A DNA stretch of 64,000 nucleotides from Bradyrhizobium barranii subsp. apii (lineage in GTDB: Bacteria; Pseudomonadota; Alphaproteobacteria; Rhizobiales; Xanthobacteraceae): contig NZ_CP096255.1 of assembly GCF_011516635.5 (NCBI RefSeq), forward strand, positions 6,570,501 through 6,634,500. The letters run 5' to 3'. Shown here in pieces: positions 27,425 to 35,871 of this stretch. Both the position numbers and the translations under genes were made by a program. The notes beneath the pieces were generated by a model. That model was not told where the DNA came from. It searched no databases and was given only the letters and a program-made list of their open reading frames with translations. Within the stretch, counting starts at the first letter, position 1, and each line of letters starts with the position of its first letter.

Positions 27425-28853
27425 GGGGATGTCCCGGGTTCTGTTGAATTTCTGAAGAGGTCGGCGTTGCCCACCTTGAGCCGGTAGGCTCGGGGTGCTG
27501 ATTCCACAAAGGAGAGCAACGCCATGACGAGAGATATCACACCGGCTGGTTGGCCGGCGACCGGGGCTGTGGAGAAATCATTTGCGGAAGTGCGAGCGAG
27601 CTTCGATCGGTTCTGCCTTGCGGCAGGAATCGAGGCGCTCGGCACGATGATGGAGGCGGATGTGACAGCGGCCTGCGGGCCGCGCCACGGTCGTGATGCG
27701 GCGCGGCGGGCGCACCGTTGGGGCCGAACGCGGGGGCGGATCGGTTTCCACGGCGGCAAGATCGAGGTCGATCGCCCGCGGGTCCGGGGCATGGACGGCC
27801 GCGAGGTCACGATCCCGAGCTGGGAAACGGCGGCGCAGGAGGACTGGCTCGGTCGCTGGGCGATGAACCTGATGCTGATCAATGTGTCGACGCGCCGGTT
27901 CGGCCGCGCCGTCCGGCTGCCCGAGGGTGACGTGCCGGCACCGCCCGGATCGGGGATTTCGAAGTCGGCGGCCTCGCGGAGGTTCGTGGCTCTGTCGGCG
28001 GCGCGGCTGGCCGACTTCATGGCTGCCGATCTGTCCGCGCTCGACCTTCTGGTGGTCCAAATCGACGGGCTGCATCTCGACGACGATCTCGTGCTGGTGG
28101 CCGCGATCGGGGTTGACGGCGAAGGCAACAAGCATCCGCTGGCGCTGGTGGAAGGGGCGACCGAGAATGCAGCAACGGTTCAGGCCCTGCTGGACAACCT
28201 GGTCTCGCGCGGGCTCGACCCGACGGTGCTAAGACTGTTCATCGCCGACGGCGCGAAGGCGTTGTCGAAGGCGATCCGCCGCACCTTCGGTTCGGCCGCT
28301 GCGATCCAGCGCTGCCAGATCCACAAGGCGCGCAACATCATGGAACGCCTGCCGAAAGAGCATCATGCGGCCACCCGCCGGGTGCTGCGCCAGGCCTGGG
28401 AGCTCGATGACGCCGACAAGGCTGAAAAATTGATCCGCAATCTCGCGCGTCGACTCGACCAGCAATGGCCCGGCGTTGCGGCCAGTATCCTCGAAGGCCT
28501 CGACGAAATCCTGACTGTCGTCCGGTTGAAGTTGCCGAAGGAGCTTCGCCGATCGCTCGCCTGTACCAATATCGCCGAGAACATGATGGGCACCATTCGC
28601 CGCGTCACGCGCAACGTTAAACGCTGGCGGGATGCCGGTATGGCCTTGCGATGGGTCGCGGCCGGTATGATCGAGGCCAACAAGGGCTTCCGACGATTGA
28701 AGGCGCATAAGCAATTGTCGGTTCTGCGTGCGGCCCTTCAAGCTCACCACGATCGCATGACAATCAAGTCCGTTGCCCACGTCACGAGGGCTGCGTAATA
28801 TTCATTCCGGCAACGTCGACCCGACGTAGTTCAACAGCGATCGGGACATCCCC
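27425..28853 (+). mobile_element. Complete IS256-family insertion sequence, about 1.43 kb
   Basis: The ends are inverted repeats: both start GGGGATGTCCCG and share CTGTTGAA a few bases further in. Eight-base direct copies of CCTGATCC flank it. It carries one intact mutator-type transposase on the plus strand. The clean ends, duplicated target and intact transposase argue for a fairly recent insertion. It interrupts a minus-strand gene in opposite orientation. Confidence 0.93.
27524..28798 (+). CDS. IS256-family (mutator-type) transposase
   Basis: 424 residues, apparently complete. The DDE triad is visible: first aspartate in VVQIDGLHLDDD, second in LFIADGAKALSKAI, then the RCQIHKARNIMERLP motif of the family, and the glutamate in TNIAENMMGTIRRVTRNVKRWRDA. 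It catalyses transposition of the element it lies in. The ATG at MTRDITPAGW is about 100 bases inside the left end. Confidence 0.96.
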   Translation: MTRDITPAGWPATGAVEKSFAEVRASFDRFCLAAGIEALGTMMEADVTAACGPRHGRDAARRAHRWGRTRGRIGFHGGKIEVDRPRVRGMDGREVTIPSWETAAQEDWLGRWAMNLMLINVSTRRFGRAVRLPEGDVPAPPGSGISKSAASRRFVALSAARLADFMAADLSALDLLVVQIDGLHLDDDLVLVAAIGVDGEGNKHPLALVEGATENAATVQALLDNLVSRGLDPTVLRLFIADGAKALSKAIRRTFGSAAAIQRCQIHKARNIMERLPKEHHAATRRVLRQAWELDDADKAEKLIRNLARRLDQQWPGVAASILEGLDEILTVVRLKLPKELRRSLACTNIAENMMGTIRRVTRNVKRWRDAGMALRWVAAGMIEANKGFRRLKAHKQLSVLRAALQAHHDRMTIKSVAHVTRAA

Positions 28854-28861
28854 CCTGATCC
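28854..28861. repeat. Target-site duplication, right copy
   Basis: CCTGATCC, identical to the left copy at 27417-27424. Confidence 0.85.
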
Positions 28862-29523
28862 GGCTCGACGTTGAGCTCTTTGCGCAGGATCGCCTCGCAG
28901 CGCTTGTATTGCCGCAACGCCAACGCGGTCTGCCCCTGCTCGGAGTAGAGCCGCATCAAGGCGCAATCCACCTCTTCCTGCAACGGATCGATCGCCAACA
29001 AACGGAGCGCCAACGCGATCGCCTCCTCCCGTGCGCCGATAAGCTGTAATTCCCGCAGCAGCGTATGGAAGGCAGAGGTGGCGACGGCGCGCAACCGGGT
29101 CCGCTCGCCCAATAACCACTCGTCGAAAAGATCGGACCGCGCGTTCAGTCCCTCGAGAAAGGGGCCGCGATACAACACCGCTGCACGTTTCAAATTGGCG
29201 ATGGACGGATCGGATACCGCATCCTTGAATTCGACGACGTCGGTCGTGACGGCGCCGATATCGAAGCCAAGCAGGTCGTGATCGGCGGACAGCGGCAGCT
29301 CGGCGCAATCATGTCGCAGCATGCTGATGCATTGGCGCAAGCTTTGTCGCGCCGCGTCCTCGTGACTGTCGGGCCAGAGCAACGCCGCAAGCCGCTCACG
29401 AACATGGACGACCCCAGGGTTCATGGCCAGAAATGCCACGAGGGCCTGCGCCTTCTTGTTGCGCAAGGTGACCGGCCCGCCCCGGTCCATGGAAAACGAA
29501 CCCAGCAAGGTCAACCGCGGCAT
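28862..29523 (-). pseudogene. BTAD (SARP-type) regulator part of the fusion gene, truncated by IS256
   Basis: Begins MPRLTLLGSF with AGGG six bases upstream. Residues 1-95 are an OmpR/SARP-type winged helix (TLRNKKAQALVAFLAMNPGV, RERLAALLWPD, ARQSLRQCISMLR), followed by a bacterial transcriptional activation (BTAD) domain with ALRQYKRCEAILRKELNVEPD at its end. After this point the frame enters the insertion sequence and stops within it, at 28831, leaving about 230 residues and removing the last BTAD helix and the hydrolase domain. A DNA-binding fragment could still be made. Confidence 0.88.
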
Positions 29524-29675
29524 TCCCACCCTCTCGGCATCAAATGGCGCAATTCTAGCAGCCTCGACCGCGTTTTTGACGGTTTTTTCACGCCTGCCCT
29601 GACGAGCCGCTCACCGCCGTCCTCTAGAAAGGAGACAACGCGCTACCCGGCGCACATTTGAAAAGGCACAAACAC

Positions 29676-29939
29676 GTGACCCTGATTTCCCTATCCACAT
29701 CAAGCCTCGCGGCGCCCTTCGGGCGCCGAGGCATTCCGCTGCTTCTCGCGAGGTTCCGGCGCCTGCTGAACGGTTGGATCGCCGCCGCCATTGCCCATCA
29801 CGAGCGCCGGGCGGCGCTCGCCGCCCTGCGCCCGCTGGACGACCGGGCGTTGAAGGATGTGGGTCTCTATCGCGGCCCGTTCGATGACCTCATCGAACGC
29901 GCTGCACGGTCTCGATGGAGCCGCTTCCGGCAGGCGTGA
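29676..29939 (+). CDS. DUF1127 protein
   Basis: 87 residues from GTG (VTLISLSTSS), with AAGG nine bases upstream; a TTG six codons earlier is an alternative. The C-terminal half has the DUF1127 signature LAALRPLDDRALKDVGLYRG. Family members are small basic proteins; some have been linked to RNA turnover or phosphate and carbon metabolism in other alphaproteobacteria, but no role can be assigned here. The MddA-like gene starts 50 bases downstream. Confidence 0.85.
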   Translation: MTLISLSTSSLAAPFGRRGIPLLLARFRRLLNGWIAAAIAHHERRAALAALRPLDDRALKDVGLYRGPFDDLIERAARSRWSRFRQA

Positions 29940-29989
29940 GACGACCACATCAGTTCAATTCGATCCTCGCCAAAGACCAGGAGAAGATG

Positions 29990-30772
29990 ATGTCTATCAC
30001 GATTCAAAACGGGCCAGGTACAGCACCCACTCGCCCCTTCGCGCTGGCGATGAAGTCCGCGGCCCTCGTCTACGGGACCAGTGCCTATTTGATCTTTCTG
30101 GGCACGTTCCTCTATGCCATCGGCTTCGTCACGCAATATATCGTGCCCAAGACCATCGACACCGGCGCGCCGACCTCGCTAACCAACGCGCTCGCCATCA
30201 ATCTGCTGTTGCTATCGACCTTCGCGGTTCAGCATAGCGGCATGGCGCGGCAGGGGTTCAAGCGGCTGTTCGCGCGCTTCGCTTCGCCGGTCATCGAGCG
30301 CTCCAGCTACGTGCTGCTGGCAAGCCTGACGCTCTTGCTGCTGTTCTGGCAATGGCAACCGATTCCGACGGTCATCTGGAACATCGAGTCTCCCGCCTTG
30401 GCCGGGCTCGTGATTGCGGGCGAGTTCCTGGGCTGGCTGATTGTGCTCTACAGCACATTCCTCATCAGCCATTTCGAACTGTTCGGCTTGACACAGGTTA
30501 TCAGCCATTTCGCCGGCCGGCTCACCGCGCCCGTCAAGTTCAAGACGCCGGGCCTGTATCGCCTCATCCGCCACCCGATCTATCTGGGGTTCATCATCGC
30601 CTTCTGGTCGACACCGGTGATGACGCTCGGACACCTGATGTTCGCATCAGTGACAACGGCCTATATCTTCGTCGGCATCTGGCTCGAGGAGCGCGATCTG
30701 GTGGCGCTCTTCGGCGACGAGTACCGAAAGTATCGGGAGCGCGTCGCGATGCTGTTGCCGGGCCTTTTCTGA
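29990..30772 (+). CDS. mddA: MddA-like methanethiol S-methyltransferase (isoprenylcysteine methyltransferase fold)
   Basis: 260 residues, starting at the second of two adjacent ATGs because AGGAG is six bases upstream of it. Five or six hydrophobic segments are followed by the SAM-binding C-terminus of ICMT/NnrU-like membrane enzymes: LYRLIRHPIYLGFIIAFW and LEERDLVALFGDEYRKYRERV. The overall pattern is that of MddA, which methylates methanethiol to dimethyl sulfide and is known from Bradyrhizobium. NnrU-like membrane protein is the alternative call. Confidence 0.72.
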   Translation: MSITIQNGPGTAPTRPFALAMKSAALVYGTSAYLIFLGTFLYAIGFVTQYIVPKTIDTGAPTSLTNALAINLLLLSTFAVQHSGMARQGFKRLFARFASPVIERSSYVLLASLTLLLLFWQWQPIPTVIWNIESPALAGLVIAGEFLGWLIVLYSTFLISHFELFGLTQVISHFAGRLTAPVKFKTPGLYRLIRHPIYLGFIIAFWSTPVMTLGHLMFASVTTAYIFVGIWLEERDLVALFGDEYRKYRERVAMLLPGLF

Positions 30773-30793
30773 ACGGATTGGAAAGGCACCATC

Positions 30794-31195
30794 GTGACCG
30801 GACAGGATTTGATCGATCGTGCAAAAGCCTTCGTCGCGGCAGTCGCCGCGGCGAAGCCCAGCCAGACCGTCGAGGCCTTTTATGCCGATGATATCGTGCA
30901 GGAGGAATTTCCAAACCTTCTCCTGCCGCAGGGCGCAGTGCGCGATTTCATCAACTTGCGAGCGTCTTACGACAGATCCCGTTACATCCTTGCCTCGCAA
31001 TCGTTCGAAATCGTCAACGCCCTTGCGTCAGGCAATTGCGTGGTGATGGAGACGATCTGGACTGCAACACTGGCGGTCGGCGTCGGCAAGCTTGCTCCCG
31101 GCGACACTATGCGCGCCCGTTTTGCGCAGTTCTTCGAATTCCGTGACGGGCTGATCTTCAGGATTCGCAACTACGATTGTTTCGAGCGAATCTAG
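30794..31195 (+). CDS. SnoaL-like/NTF2-fold protein
   Basis: 133 residues from GTG with GGAAAGG upstream. The pattern AFVAAVAAAKPSQTVEAFYADDIVQEEFP and a C-terminal FAQFFEFRDGLIFRIRNYDCFE fit the cone-shaped NTF2/SnoaL fold used by many small-molecule-binding proteins and isomerases. No specific active site can be named. It follows the MddA-like gene by 21 bases and is likely in the same operon. Confidence 0.8.
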   Translation: MTGQDLIDRAKAFVAAVAAAKPSQTVEAFYADDIVQEEFPNLLLPQGAVRDFINLRASYDRSRYILASQSFEIVNALASGNCVVMETIWTATLAVGVGKLAPGDTMRARFAQFFEFRDGLIFRIRNYDCFERI

Positions 31196-31197
31196 TC

Positions 31198-31258
31198 CGT
31201 AGGGTGAGTTACGCCTGTCGACTGCGCTTCGCACGGCCGAAAGGCTAATCCACCCTGC
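31198..31258. repeat. Palindromic intergenic repeat (element D type), short copy
   Basis: CGTAGGGTGAGTTACGCC on the left pairs imperfectly with the complement of GGCTAATCCACCCTGC on the right. It lies directly between the convergent 3' ends of the NTF2-fold gene and a LysR gene, like the longer copy at 6.0 kb. Confidence 0.65.
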
Positions 31259-31264
31259 AGGCCG

Positions 31265-32113
31265 TCATGCCAACCGTTCGATCACGAGATCGAGCAGCGC
31301 GCGCAGGCGCGCCAGGCGTCGGAGATCGCGGTGATAGCCGACAAACGTGTCGCGGCCGGGCGGCGTTGCGCCGATGGCGAGCGCGACGAGACGGCGGTCG
31401 CGGTCGCCGAGGGGGCGTGGCAGCACGGCGAACCCGCCGCCGCCGGCACACAGCTCCGCCTGCGCCTGCCGGTTGTTGCTGCGCGAGGCGATCTCCGCAT
31501 TCGGCAGCGTGCGCTTCAACCAGATCGCATCTGGCATGTCGGCGAATTCGGCATTCATGGGGACGACGCGGGCGCCGCTGCCGTCGCCGGCGCGCGGCGG
31601 CTTGCTGCCCTTCCTGCCGTACAGCGCGTAGGGAATGTGGAGCAGTTTTCTCGAGATCACCTCGGGCTCACTGAACGGCTTGATGCGGAAGACGAGATCG
31701 GCCTCGCGCCGCGGCAGGCTGTAGAGACGCGCATCGGTCAGGAGCTCGACGATCACCTTGGGATGGCGCTTGCCGAAAGCGGCGATCACCGGCGACAGCA
31801 TCACCGTGCCGAACCAGTCCGACGACGACAGGCGCAGCATGCCGTCGAGCTGCGTCTCCGCACCCGAGGCGTGGCGCTGAAGCGCGAGCGCCTCCTCCTC
31901 GATCCGCTCGGCGTGGCGCAGCACGGCGGCGCCCTCGTCGGTCAGCACAAAACCATCGGCGGTGCGCTGGAACAGCGTTTGTCCCAGCGCGGTTTCGAGC
32001 GCGCGAAGCCGCCGCCCCATCGTCGGCTGTGTCTGGCCGATCTTGCGCGCGGCAGCCCCGAGCGAGCCTTCGCGCGCAATCGCCAGGAAGATGCGCAGAT
32101 CGCTCCAGTCCAT
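31265..32113 (-). CDS. LysR-family transcriptional regulator
   Basis: 282 residues, start MDWSDLRIFLAIAREGSLGAAARKIGQTQPTMGRRLRALE, a classic LysR winged helix-turn-helix at residues 1-60. The rest is a LysR substrate-binding domain. It diverges from the zinc-less quinone-oxidoreductase gene with about 100 bases between, the standard layout for a LysR regulator controlling its neighbour, so control of the oxidoreductase is the likely role. Confidence 0.9.
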   Translation of the reverse strand: MDWSDLRIFLAIAREGSLGAAARKIGQTQPTMGRRLRALETALGQTLFQRTADGFVLTDEGAAVLRHAERIEEEALALQRHASGAETQLDGMLRLSSSDWFGTVMLSPVIAAFGKRHPKVIVELLTDARLYSLPRREADLVFRIKPFSEPEVISRKLLHIPYALYGRKGSKPPRAGDGSGARVVPMNAEFADMPDAIWLKRTLPNAEIASRSNNRQAQAELCAGGGGFAVLPRPLGDRDRRLVALAIGATPPGRDTFVGYHRDLRRLARLRALLDLVIERLA

Positions 32114-32163
32114 CGAAATGACCCCATACAGAAATGCACGATCATCGTACATTCTTGTTCCTT

Positions 32164-32183
32164 CTCATGCAAAATTTCATGAG
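32164..32183. promoter_or_regulatory. Inverted repeat in the LysR/oxidoreductase divergent promoter
   Basis: CTCATG-N8-CATGAG is a perfect inverted repeat 33 bases before the oxidoreductase start and 50 bases before the LysR start. A second imperfect pair, TGCACGATCATCGTACA, lies near 32138. Either is a reasonable LysR operator. Confidence 0.4.
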
Positions 32184-32216
32184 CATATTGGAGGCCGACA
32201 ACGGAGCAAGACGATC

Positions 32217-33209
32217 ATGACGAGACAATCGACGATGCGGGCGGCGATCCTGGAGACCCACAACGCGCCACTGCGCCTCTCAACCGTCTCCACGCCCGAG
32301 GTCGGGCCGCGCGAGGTGCTGGTGCGGGTGCGCGCGAGCGCGGTCAATCCGCTCGACACAAAGATCCATGCCGGTGCGGCGGCGCATGCGCGTCATCCGC
32401 TGCCCGCCATTCTCGGAATCGATCTCGCCGGCGTGGTCGAGCAGACCGGGCGCGACGTGACGCGGTTCAAGCCGGGCGACGAGGTCTATGGCATGACCGG
32501 CGGCGTCGGCGGCGTATCGGGATCGCTCGCCGAATTCGCCGCGGTCGATGCCGACCTGCTGGCGCCCAAGCCCTCCAATCTCAGCATGCGCGAAGCGGCC
32601 GCCCTGCCGCTGATCTTCATCACGGCCTGGGAAGGCCTGATCGATCGCGCGGCGCTGAAGGCCGGCCAGAAGGTTTTGATTCATGGCGGTGCCGGCGGCG
32701 TCGGCCATGTCGCGATCCAGATCGCGCGCGCCATCGGAGCAGACGTGTTCGCGACCGGCTCGGCAGCGCAGCGCGCCACGATCGAAGGCTTTGGCGCTGT
32801 GTTCATCGACCGCGGCACTGCGATCGAAGCTTACGTTGCAGAGCATACAGGCGGCCGCGGCTTCGACATCGTCTACGACACCGTCGGCGGCAAGGTGCTC
32901 GATGCCTCCTTCGAAGCCGTGCGCCGTTTTGGCCATGTGGTGAGCGCGCTGGGCTGGGGCACGCACGCGCTTGCGCCGCTGTCGTTCCGCGCCGCCAGCT
33001 ATTCCGGTGTGTTCACGCTGCTGCCGCTGCTATCAGGCGAAGGCCGCGCGCATCACGGTGAGATCATGGCGGAAGCGACGCGCCTGGTTGAAGCCGGCAA
33101 GCTCGCGCCGCTGGTCGATGCAAGGCGCTTCACGCTGGAAAGTGTTGGCGATGCCTACGCTCTGATCCGGGATCACGCCGCCAAGGGCAAGCTGGTCGTC
33201 GACATCTGA
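32217..33209 (+). CDS. NADP-dependent quinone oxidoreductase-like MDR protein
   Basis: 330 residues of the medium-chain dehydrogenase/reductase superfamily, quinone reductase branch: ASAVNPLDTKIHAG, PGDEVYGMTGG, and the nucleotide-binding motif VLIHGGAGGVGHVAIQIARA. The zinc ligands of alcohol dehydrogenases are absent. It probably reduces quinones or enones with NADPH. The ATG at MTRQSTMRAAIL follows GGAG about 15 bases upstream. It is divergent from its likely LysR regulator. Confidence 0.9.
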   Translation: MTRQSTMRAAILETHNAPLRLSTVSTPEVGPREVLVRVRASAVNPLDTKIHAGAAAHARHPLPAILGIDLAGVVEQTGRDVTRFKPGDEVYGMTGGVGGVSGSLAEFAAVDADLLAPKPSNLSMREAAALPLIFITAWEGLIDRAALKAGQKVLIHGGAGGVGHVAIQIARAIGADVFATGSAAQRATIEGFGAVFIDRGTAIEAYVAEHTGGRGFDIVYDTVGGKVLDASFEAVRRFGHVVSALGWGTHALAPLSFRAASYSGVFTLLPLLSGEGRAHHGEIMAEATRLVEAGKLAPLVDARRFTLESVGDAYALIRDHAAKGKLVVDI

Positions 33210-33220
33210 GGTGAGGCTCG

Positions 33221-33237
33221 TAGCCCGGATGGAGCTG
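33221..33237. repeat. Single-arm remnant of element C
   Basis: GTAGCCCGGATGGAGC here equals one arm of the palindrome found complete near 50.9, 53.6 and 55.0 kb. The partner arm is missing. Confidence 0.55.
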
Positions 33238-33253
33238 TCTGCTGCTCCCGCCG

Positions 33254-33445
33254 CTAGTCCTCGCTGGCCGCCGCGGAGCGATTGCGCAGGTAAGCCTGCG
33301 ACAACAGGAAGAACAGTGCGCGCTCGCCATGATACTTGGCGGACGGCCGGGTGCGCTCGAAGCCATCGGCAAATATCTTGCCGGACTGGCACACCTGCCA
33401 TCGCCAGCCAAACCGCTTACGCCTGGTGATGATCACTTCAAACAT
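33254..33445 (-). CDS. Small protein of unknown function
   Basis: 63 residues from MFEVIITRRKRFGWRWQVC. It is basic and aromatic-rich with a segment FADGFERTRPSAKYHGERALFFLL that looks like a folded alpha/beta unit. I recall similar short proteins in Bradyrhizobium but no function. An upstream TTG would add 13 residues. Confidence 0.55.
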   Translation of the reverse strand: MFEVIITRRKRFGWRWQVCQSGKIFADGFERTRPSAKYHGERALFFLLSQAYLRNRSAAASED

Positions 33446-33719
33446 GCCGACGGGCTTGGTCCCCTGCTTCTGCCGGTCTCGCAAGTCATGCGCCTGCTCC
33501 GGCCTCCCCCGTTAGACGGATGCCCGACATATAGCGCAGCAGGACGGAAAGAGAATAAAATTGATTATCGGAAATCCGTATCTTCCACCGGCTATGACGA
33601 AGTTGCGACGCTTGCGGAATAAGCCTGTGCTGGCGGTGTTAATCGCTTCCTTCAACGCTGCTTGCAACGCTGCTTGGTAGCGCTGGCAAAGGTATTCAAG
33701 TCGGAACACAAGACGCGTA
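33446..33719. other. Intergenic region, nothing recognised
   Basis: About 270 bases between two minus-strand genes, relatively AT-rich around 33550-33600, with no gene, repeat or RNA that I can support. Confidence 0.4.
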
Positions 33720-33747
33720 TGCCCGGTAAGCGAACGCTCACCGGGCA
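33720..33747 (-). terminator. Hairpin after the aldo/keto reductase gene
   Basis: TGCCCGGTAAGCG and CGCTCACCGGGCA form a 13-pair stem with one mismatch and a two-base loop, 14 bases after the reductase stop codon. No T-run follows, so termination may need Rho. Confidence 0.5.
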
Positions 33748-33760
33748 TTCACGCCGCAGC

Positions 33761-34744
33761 TCAGCGGCCGACTCGCGCCTGGAGATGCGCAGGATAGCGG
33801 TCGCCCTGCACGGCGACCTTGGACAGCACCCCTGCAATTGCAGTGAGGTCCGCGTCCGACAGCGTCACCGCAGCCGCGCCGAGATTTTCCTCGAGCCGGT
33901 GCAGTTTGGTGGTGCCGGGGATCGGCACGATCCACCGCTTCTGCGCGAGCAGCCAGGCCAACGCGATCTGCGCCGGCGTCGCTTTCTTCATTGCGGCGAT
34001 CTCGCCAAGCAGATCGACGAGGGTCTGATTGGATTTGCGTGCGCTGGATGAGAAGCGCGGCACGATGTTGCGGAAGTCGCTCGCATCGAACGTCGTGCTC
34101 TCGGTGATCGCGCCGGTCAGAAAGCCCTTGCCGAGCGGGCTGAACGGAACGAAGCCGATGCCGAGCTCTTCCAGTGTCGGCAGGATCTCCTGCTCCGGCT
34201 CGCGCCACCACAGCGAATACTCGCTTTGCAATGCGGTCACGGGCTGCACCGCATGGGCGCGGCGAATGGTCTGCGCGCCCGCCTCCGACAAGCCAAAATG
34301 CAGCACCTTGCCGGCCTGGATCAGATCCTTGACCGCGCCCGCGGTCTCCTCGACCGGCACGTCGGGATCGACGCGGTGCTGGTAGAACAGATCGATGCGA
34401 TCGGTCTTGAGCCGCTTCAGGGCTGCCTCCGCCACCGCCTTGACGTTGGCGGGCCGGCTGTCGAGCCCGGCCTCGACCTTGCCGCCCTTGAAGCCGAACT
34501 TGGTGGCGATCACGACCTTGTCGCGGAATGGCTGAAGCGCCTCGCCGAGCAGCTCCTCGTTGGCAAAGGGCCCATAGGCCTCGGCGGTGTCGAAGAAGGT
34601 CACACCGCGCGCGACGGCGGTCCTGATCAGTGCGATCGCCTGCGACGTCTCGGTCGCCGGGCCATAACCGTAGCTCAGGCCCATGCAGCCGAGGCCGAGG
34701 GCCGAGACCTCGAGGCCGCTCTTGCCCAATGTTCGCATCTGCAT
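33761..34744 (-). CDS. Aldo/keto reductase
   Basis: 327 residues of the AKR superfamily TIM barrel: LGLGCMGLSYGYG, then FFDTAEAYGPFANEELLGEAL containing the catalytic Asp and Tyr, VVIATKFGFKGG with the Lys, and DLFYQHRVDPDVPVEETAGA with the His. It is likely NADPH-dependent; similar to YajO/AKR11-13 types. The start at MQMRTLGKSG has AGGGAGA seven bases upstream. It is divergent from a LysR gene that may control it. Confidence 0.93.
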   Translation of the reverse strand: MQMRTLGKSGLEVSALGLGCMGLSYGYGPATETSQAIALIRTAVARGVTFFDTAEAYGPFANEELLGEALQPFRDKVVIATKFGFKGGKVEAGLDSRPANVKAVAEAALKRLKTDRIDLFYQHRVDPDVPVEETAGAVKDLIQAGKVLHFGLSEAGAQTIRRAHAVQPVTALQSEYSLWWREPEQEILPTLEELGIGFVPFSPLGKGFLTGAITESTTFDASDFRNIVPRFSSSARKSNQTLVDLLGEIAAMKKATPAQIALAWLLAQKRWIVPIPGTTKLHRLEENLGAAAVTLSDADLTAIAGVLSKVAVQGDRYPAHLQARVGR

Positions 34745-34847
34745 CGTCAGCTCTCCCTGAAGTTCATGTTCGGCAGCGAATTTAGGCCACGCGCCGACCT
34801 GCGATTAGATGATAAAATCGGTATGTACTGATGAGATGGATTCATGA

Positions 34848-35741
34848 ATGACCCGCACCAACGTCAATGACCTCCTGGCCTTCCTTGCGGTCGCGCGCGA
34901 GCGCAGCTTTACCCGCGCGGCAGCCCAGCTCGGTGTGTCGCAGTCGGCGCTCAGCCATACTGTGCGCGGCCTGGAGGAACGGCTCGGCCTGCGGCTGCTC
35001 ACCCGCACCACCCGCAGCGTCGCGCCAACGGAAGCGGGCGAACGTCTGCTCCGCAATGTCGGGCCGCGCTTTGCGGAGATCGACGCAGAGCTGTCGGCGC
35101 TGACCGCGCTCCGCGAGACGCCGGCGGGCACCATCCGCATCACCACCGGCGAGCACGCCGCGCAGACGGTGCTGTGGCCGGCGCTCGCAAAGCTGCTGCC
35201 GCGCTACCCCGATATCAAGGTCGAGCTCGTCATCGACTATGGCCTGACCGATATCGTCGCCGAGCGCTACGACGCCGGCGTGCGCCTCGGCGAGCAGGTC
35301 GCCAGGGACATGATCGCGGTACGGATCGGGCCGGAGATGCGCATGGCCGTGGTCGGCGCGCCCGCCTATTTCGCCGCGCGGGGCAAGCCGAAGCTGCCGC
35401 AGGATCTCACCGAGCACAATTGCATCAACCTCCGCCTGCCGACCTATGGCGGGATCTATGCCTGGGAGTTCGAGAAGCGCGGACGCGCGATGAAGGTGCG
35501 GGTCGACGGCCAGCTCGTGTTCAACACCGGCCTGCTCAGGATGAATGCCGTGCTGGCGGGGCTTGGTCTTGCCTATATCCCCGACGATCTCGTCAAGCGC
35601 GAGATCGCCGACGGCCGGCTGATCCGCGTGCTCGCCGACTGGTGCGCACCGTTTGCGGGCTATCACCTCTATTATCCGAGCCGTCGGCAGCCGACGCCGG
35701 CGTTCGCCGTGCTCGTGGAGGCGTTGCGGTATCGGAAGTGA
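34848..35741 (+). CDS. LysR-family transcriptional regulator
   Basis: 297 residues. The winged helix at residues 3-62 is ERSFTRAAAQLGVSQSALSHTVRGLEERLGLRLL, and the C-terminal effector domain has TIRITTGEHAAQTVLWPAL and RYPDIKVELV, typical of the DmlR/AaeR-like group. It diverges from the aldo/keto reductase gene over about 100 bases containing GATTAGATGATAAAATC near 34803, a possible operator. Control of the reductase is inference from layout. Confidence 0.92.
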   Translation: MTRTNVNDLLAFLAVARERSFTRAAAQLGVSQSALSHTVRGLEERLGLRLLTRTTRSVAPTEAGERLLRNVGPRFAEIDAELSALTALRETPAGTIRITTGEHAAQTVLWPALAKLLPRYPDIKVELVIDYGLTDIVAERYDAGVRLGEQVARDMIAVRIGPEMRMAVVGAPAYFAARGKPKLPQDLTEHNCINLRLPTYGGIYAWEFEKRGRAMKVRVDGQLVFNTGLLRMNAVLAGLGLAYIPDDLVKREIADGRLIRVLADWCAPFAGYHLYYPSRRQPTPAFAVLVEALRYRK

Positions 35742-35762
35742 CGGGGCGCGGCCCTCCTCCTC

Positions 35763-35840
35763 GTCATTGCGAGCGCAGCGAAGCAATCCAGAATCTTTCC
35801 GCGGAGGTACTCTGGATTGCTTCGCTGCGCTCGCAATGAC
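35763..35840. repeat. Palindromic repeat element A, copy 2
   Basis: Perfect 30-base arms (35763-35792 and 35811-35840) around an 18-base loop; the outer 23 bases are identical to copy 1 at 25.6 kb. It begins 21 bases after the LysR stop codon and is followed by element B. Confidence 0.92.
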
Positions 35841-35871
35841 GGTGGGGAAACAGCAGCGCGTCGAAACTGCG

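Noticed and set aside
27425..28853. A larger composite transposon spanning the IS256 and IS5 or IS1380 elements
   Set aside because: The three elements belong to different families, each has its own ends and target copies, and no shared outer repeats were seen.
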